From: Gracilimonas sp040117685
GTDB taxonomy: Bacteria; Bacteroidota; Rhodothermia; Balneolales; Balneolaceae
Assembly (NCBI RefSeq): GCF_040117685.2
Contig: NZ_JBEDYP020000018.1
Location: 62,001-126,000, forward strand
Reading direction: 5' to 3'
DNA length: 64,000 bases
Below the pieces are notes generated by a model. It worked only from the letters and a program-made list of their open reading frames with translations. It searched no databases and was not told the origin of the DNA. A program made the translations under genes and the position numbers. This document shows, piece after piece, positions 60,714 to 64,000 of the stretch (position 1 is the first letter of the stretch; every line of letters starts with the position of its first letter).

Positions 60714-60744
60714 AATGCTGAGATTATTTTTTGATCTCAGCATT
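60714..60744. terminator. hairpin between the EVE gene and the opposing small-protein genes
   Basis: An 11-bp perfect stem AATGCTGAGAT / ATCTCAGCATT with a 9-base loop. On the minus strand TTTT follows, so it may end the small-protein transcript while overlapping its stop codon. Confidence 0.65.
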
Positions 60745-60876
60745 ACTTTCTTCAGGAAATGAATTTGTTTTACGCTCATCCTCAAGTTCCCTCATTTCCT
60801 TAATTGTTAAACCGTAGCCAATCAGAAATAATACGGTCGTAAAAATTCCGCAAAATAGTATGACTGTATTACTCAT
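60724..60876 (-). CDS. 50-residue membrane protein, coupled to its upstream neighbour
   Basis: Too short for ordinary gene calling but well supported by coupling. The start codon lies inside the last codons of the preceding 65-residue gene (ATGAGTAA). The protein has one hydrophobic helix (VILFCGIFTTVLFLIGYGLTI) and a charged C-terminus (KEMRELEDERK...AEIKK). Function unknown; the layout resembles small subunits or regulators of membrane complexes. Confidence 0.55.
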   Translation of the reverse strand: MSNTVILFCGIFTTVLFLIGYGLTIKEMRELEDERKTNSFPEESNAEIKK

Positions 60877-61066
60877 TGGGACTCCTGTATATATTCTTGA
60901 TATAAATTCCGAAGCCTAAAAGAGAGGGAACCCATATTCCTACAAATATTCCTGCTTCAGGGTTAGTGGTAAACCATAAATAAATGGATAACAGCATCGA
61001 TAAAAAAGCTGAACCCAAGATAAAAACATCAGATAGTTTCATATTCATATTTGTTTTGAAGTTCAT
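60869..61066 (-). CDS. 65-residue two-helix membrane protein
   Basis: A 65-residue protein with two hydrophobic helices (VFILGSAFLSMLLSIYLWF and GIFVGIWVPSLLGFGIYI) and a short C-terminal tail. No motif is recognised. Its last codons overlap the start of the 50-residue gene, so the two are made together. The first ATG (61066) was chosen; later Met codons are possible. Confidence 0.55.
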   Translation of the reverse strand: MNFKTNMNMKLSDVFILGSAFLSMLLSIYLWFTTNPEAGIFVGIWVPSLLGFGIYIKNIYRSPNE

Positions 61067-61148
61067 TTAATTAAAAGGATTATTCACAAAGAACATTCCG
61101 GTAATTTTCAGGATATTTTGTATTCAGTTGACAGCTGATGAATTTGAA

Positions 61149-61976
61149 ATGAAAAACATGAAGAAACTAAAGAAAGCCTTTACTTTTTTTGCCCCCGTCC
61201 TGGTCTTGTCTTATATCTGCATCTGCGGCTATTTCTACTTTATTCAGAACACCATCATCTTCAGGCCTTCTAAAGCCGATGTCAACGATCGTTATTCGTA
61301 CAACTTCCCTTTTGAGGAGCGGTGGTATGAACCGGAAGAAGGAGTCCGGATTCATTCCATTCATGCTTTTACGGATTTAGATTCAGCCCGCGGACTGGTG
61401 ATCTATCACCACGGAAACCGGGGAAACAACCGGACCAATCCCGCAAAGTTTGAGCTGTTTCTAAAGGCCGGCTATAATGTGCTGTACCCTGATTATCGGG
61501 AATATGGAAAAAGCACAGGCGAGCTTTGGGATGAGGAAGACCTGGTGGGAGATATGAACTATATCTTCAATGAAATGGAAGGCGAGTACAGGGAAGAAGA
61601 CATCATTGTGATGGGTTATTCGCTGGGGGCCGGGGTGGCAGCTCAGGTTGCCGCCGCCAACGACCCGAAGATGCTGATTATGTGGACCCCTTTTTACAGC
61701 ATGCTGGATATGAAGGATGCGCAGTTTGCTTTCCTGCCTGACTTCCTCGTTCGCTATCCGCTTAGGGTTGATGAAGCCCTCCAAAAAATTGAGGAACCGG
61801 TGTATATCTTTTTTGCTGCCGAAGATGATGTACTACCCGTAACCCGATCATATAAACTGACCGAATACCTTAAGGAAGGAGATGAAGCGTTTGTGCTTGA
61901 GGGGCAGGGGCATGGTTGGATTTATAGGAATCAGGAGCTGCTCCGGAAGATGGAGGACATTTTATCGGCAGAATAA
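61149..61976 (+). CDS. membrane-anchored alpha/beta hydrolase
   Basis: About 275 residues from the ATG at 61149; an earlier TTG is unlikely. One N-terminal membrane helix (FFAPVLVLSYICICGYFYF) anchors an alpha/beta-hydrolase domain with oxyanion HHGNRGN, nucleophile elbow GYSLGAG, acid in AAEDDVLP and catalytic His in GQGHGW. It resembles BEM46/ABHD13-type serine hydrolases. Substrate unknown. Confidence 0.82.
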   Translation: MKNMKKLKKAFTFFAPVLVLSYICICGYFYFIQNTIIFRPSKADVNDRYSYNFPFEERWYEPEEGVRIHSIHAFTDLDSARGLVIYHHGNRGNNRTNPAKFELFLKAGYNVLYPDYREYGKSTGELWDEEDLVGDMNYIFNEMEGEYREEDIIVMGYSLGAGVAAQVAAANDPKMLIMWTPFYSMLDMKDAQFAFLPDFLVRYPLRVDEALQKIEEPVYIFFAAEDDVLPVTRSYKLTEYLKEGDEAFVLEGQGHGWIYRNQELLRKMEDILSAE

Positions 61977-62083
61977 TCCCGAAAGTGTGTCAAAGGTTGT
62001 CACCCAACCTTATTATATTCAAAACGAAAGTCATTGTACCGGACTGAATATGGAATCAACAATCAAATAAGGTTTATTAGTTT

Positions 62084-63424
62084 ATGGATTACATCCTAGC
62101 CATAGCGGGAATTATCATCGGGGGAATAGCGGGTTTTGCCATCGCTCATTTTAAATCCAAATCGGAGACTTCGCGTCTGGAGGAACGCAATCAAAACCTG
62201 GATGAGCAACTTTCGGAGACAGAAGCAAAATGGGAGCGTGAAGCTCAGGAATATGAGGCCAAGCTCAACAACCTTCAGCAGGAAAAAGAGGCTGAGCTTA
62301 ACGAAGAACGAAAGCGGGCCAATGAATTGGACAAACAGCTGGCCGAACGAAATGCTGATTACCGGAATTTGCAGGAACGCCTGAACGAGCAGAAAGAAGA
62401 ACTGGCCCAAATGCAGGAACAGCTGACCACCCAGTTCGAAAACCTGGCCAATAAAATCCTGGAAGAGAAGTCCGAGAAATTTACTAAGCAAAACAAAGAA
62501 CAAATCGATCAGCTGCTGAATCCGCTGGGGGAAAAGCTGGAGTCTTTCAAGAAGAAAGTGGAGGAGACCTACAACGAAGAAAACCGTCAAAGGGCTACCC
62601 TTAAAGAACAGATTAAACAAATGGCCGAGCTCAATAAGACGATGAGTGAGGACGCCAAAAGCCTGACCAAAGCACTGAAAGGGGATTCCAAAGCTCAGGG
62701 TAACTGGGGCGAGGTAATTCTGCAGCGAATTCTCGAAAAATCGGGTTTACGTAAAGGCGAAGAGTATTATGCCGAACAAAGCGTGACCATGGAAGATGGC
62801 CGAAGGCTTCGCCCGGATGTGGTGGTTCGTCTACCGGAAGAAAAATACCTGATTATTGATTCCAAAGTATCTTTGACCGGCTATGAGCGGTTTACTTCTA
62901 CGGAAGATGAAAAAGATCAGGAGAAAGCCCTGAAAGAACACGTGAATTCCATCCGGGCTCATATCAAAGGATTAAGTGATAAGAATTACCAGCACATTCA
63001 TGAGGATAAGAGTCCCGATTTTGTGTTGCTCTTTATTCCAATTGAACCGGCGTTTGCGCTTGCCCTGCAGCACGACTCGGACATGTATTATGAGGCATTC
63101 GAAAAGAATATCGTGATTGTGAGTCCGTCCACTTTACTGGCTACTCTCGCCACCATAGAGAGTATCTGGAAGCGTGAGAAGCAGAGTATGAACGCCCGTG
63201 AAATCGCCAGCCGGGGAGGAGAGTTGTTAGATAAATTTACCCTCTTCGTTGAGAGCTTTGAAAAAATCGGGGAGCGAATAGGTCAGGCTCAGAAAAGTTA
63301 TGACAAAGCATTAGGTCGATTGAGTGAAGGTCGTGGTAGCTTAATCCGTCAGGCCGAAATGCTTAAAGATTTGGGTGCCGAAAACTCTAAAAAATTACCT
63401 TCACACCTTAGTAAAGACGATTAG
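62084..63424 (+). CDS. rmuC: DNA recombination protein RmuC
   Basis: A 446-residue protein with one N-terminal membrane helix (about 3-22), a long coiled coil (about 25-190, Glu/Lys/Gln-rich) and the RmuC nuclease-like domain (about 195-420) with GNWGEVILQRILEKSGL, PDVVVRLPEEKYLIIDSKVS and FIPIEPAFALAL. RmuC limits rearrangements at inverted repeats in E. coli; its activity is inferred to be a restriction-like nuclease. Confidence 0.95.
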   Translation: MDYILAIAGIIIGGIAGFAIAHFKSKSETSRLEERNQNLDEQLSETEAKWEREAQEYEAKLNNLQQEKEAELNEERKRANELDKQLAERNADYRNLQERLNEQKEELAQMQEQLTTQFENLANKILEEKSEKFTKQNKEQIDQLLNPLGEKLESFKKKVEETYNEENRQRATLKEQIKQMAELNKTMSEDAKSLTKALKGDSKAQGNWGEVILQRILEKSGLRKGEEYYAEQSVTMEDGRRLRPDVVVRLPEEKYLIIDSKVSLTGYERFTSTEDEKDQEKALKEHVNSIRAHIKGLSDKNYQHIHEDKSPDFVLLFIPIEPAFALALQHDSDMYYEAFEKNIVIVSPSTLLATLATIESIWKREKQSMNAREIASRGGELLDKFTLFVESFEKIGERIGQAQKSYDKALGRLSEGRGSLIRQAEMLKDLGAENSKKLPSHLSKDD

Positions 63425-63483
63425 AATAAGAAACAAAATCCGGCCGTTGATGTATCTGTTGTTAAAATTGATACCTTTGGCTC

Positions 63484-64000
63484 ATGGAAAAACAATCAAC
63501 CACTACAAAAAATAGCTGGCTTTGGTATAGTAAAGTCATAAGTGGCGTTTTATTGGGATGGTCGTTTTGGTTCTGCCTATTCGTTGTACTTTTGCGTTGG
63601 GTAAATCCACCGTTTACCGCTTTCACCTTACAGGAAAACTGGGAAGATCTTGGCAAGGAAAGGTACAACCTTCGGGAGAGTTGGGTGCCTGATGAACAGC
63701 TGCCCGATTACCTGAAACTGGCGGTGATAGCCTCCGAAGATCAGCGATTCAGAGAACACTGGGGCTTAGACCTTGCTGCTATCGACAAAGCGCTGGAAGA
63801 GAAAGAACAAAGCGGAAGAGTTCGCGGAGCCAGTACCATCACCCAGCAGGTAGCCAAAAACCTGTTCTTATCTCCGGCTCAAACCTACCTCAGAAAAGCG
63901 GTGGAGGCCGGCATTGCAGTGCTGATCGAACTCTTCTGGACCAAAGACCGCATTCTGGAGGTATACCTGAATGTTGCTGAATTTGGTCCGGGTATGTTTG
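63484..64000 (+). CDS. mtgA: monofunctional peptidoglycan glycosyltransferase, truncated by the window end
   Basis: Open from ATG 63484 to the last base, 172 codons without a stop. One N-terminal membrane helix (VISGVLLGWSFWFCLFVVLL) and the start of a GT51 domain: ASEDQRFREHWGLD (with the catalytic Glu in SEDQ), RGASTITQQVAKNLFL, and RKAVEAGIAVLIELFWTKDRILEVYLN. This family polymerises lipid II into glycan strands. The gene lacks its C-terminal part here. A short form of MtgA is more likely than a bifunctional PBP because the domain starts near residue 60. Confidence 0.9.
   Translation, partial: MEKQSTTTKNSWLWYSKVISGVLLGWSFWFCLFVVLLRWVNPPFTAFTLQENWEDLGKERYNLRESWVPDEQLPDYLKLAVIASEDQRFREHWGLDLAAIDKALEEKEQSGRVRGASTITQQVAKNLFLSPAQTYLRKAVEAGIAVLIELFWTKDRILEVYLNVAEFGPGMF

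Noticed and set aside
62096..62620. 174-residue Leu/Phe-rich frame antisense to rmuC that looks like a membrane protein
   Set aside because: It is the reverse of the Glu/Lys-rich coiled coil, a known source of false hydrophobic frames.

Overview
The window reads as a chromosomal segment of a Bacteroidota/FCB-group bacterium, most likely a motile Balneolota/Rhodothermota-type marine organism such as the Balneolaceae. The grounds are a flagellin gene together with TonB-dependent receptors, two large secreted proteins ending in type IX secretion (T9SS) sorting domains, weak Shine-Dalgarno signals, moderate GC, and Bacteroidota-style housekeeping genes. The species assignment is inference. I saw no rRNA, tRNA, CRISPR array, transposase or prophage.

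Region 1 (1-11.1 kb) holds an isolated flagellin gene, then a coherent nitrite/NO/copper block. It contains an Rrf2/NsrR-like Fe-S regulator, the NO-damage repair protein Ric, two small heme-copper-oxidase-like membrane proteins, and a converging copper-handling operon: an OprC/NosA-like TonB receptor with CxxxM and HxM motifs, a Met/His lipoprotein, a Cys/His-rich membrane protein and a 4-TM protein. A DUF3565 gene sits divergent to nirK (copper nitrite reductase), which is followed by nirV, a Sco1-type copper chaperone and a cupredoxin. A palindrome TTAAGA-N8-TCTTAA (first half-site also AAAAGA) lies upstream of the regulator, ric and nirK (twice) and looks like the regulator's operator. Both type-1 copper proteins lack Met at the expected axial position (Gln in NirK, His in the cupredoxin).

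Region 2 (11.1-34.8 kb) is housekeeping: a GH-like/membrane protein, miaB, pyrE, pgpA, pgsA, cinA, an outer-membrane barrel, ftsX, a PBP4-type carboxypeptidase, a Fur-family regulator, an acyl-CoA synthetase, an S41 protease, hslU/hslV, an RNase E/G, murA, a biotin carrier protein, a DUF3109 protein and rpoN (sigma-54). Several intergenic palindromic repeat elements occur here.

Region 3 (35.0-56.9 kb, all on the minus strand) is a surface-structure island. It carries a chaperone-usher-like system with four DUF4402-type subunits, a PapD-like chaperone and an usher whose C-terminus continues, across a one-base frame break, into three SPOR-like repeats. Next come a small CBM-like secreted protein, three pilin-like proteins resembling a PilV/PilW/PilX set, and two giant T9SS-sorted adhesin-like proteins. 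The larger adhesin is also broken by a one-base frame shift. Both breaks fall in the same short tract (CCCCCCGG in coding sense), and one extra C restores both proteins. The causes to separate are sequence error, phase variation and programmed frameshifting.

Region 4 (57.0-64.0 kb) has the rmlA-rmlD-rmlC-rmlB operon for dTDP-L-rhamnose, an EVE-domain protein, a coupled pair of tiny membrane proteins, an alpha/beta hydrolase, rmuC and the start of a monofunctional peptidoglycan glycosyltransferase cut by the window end.
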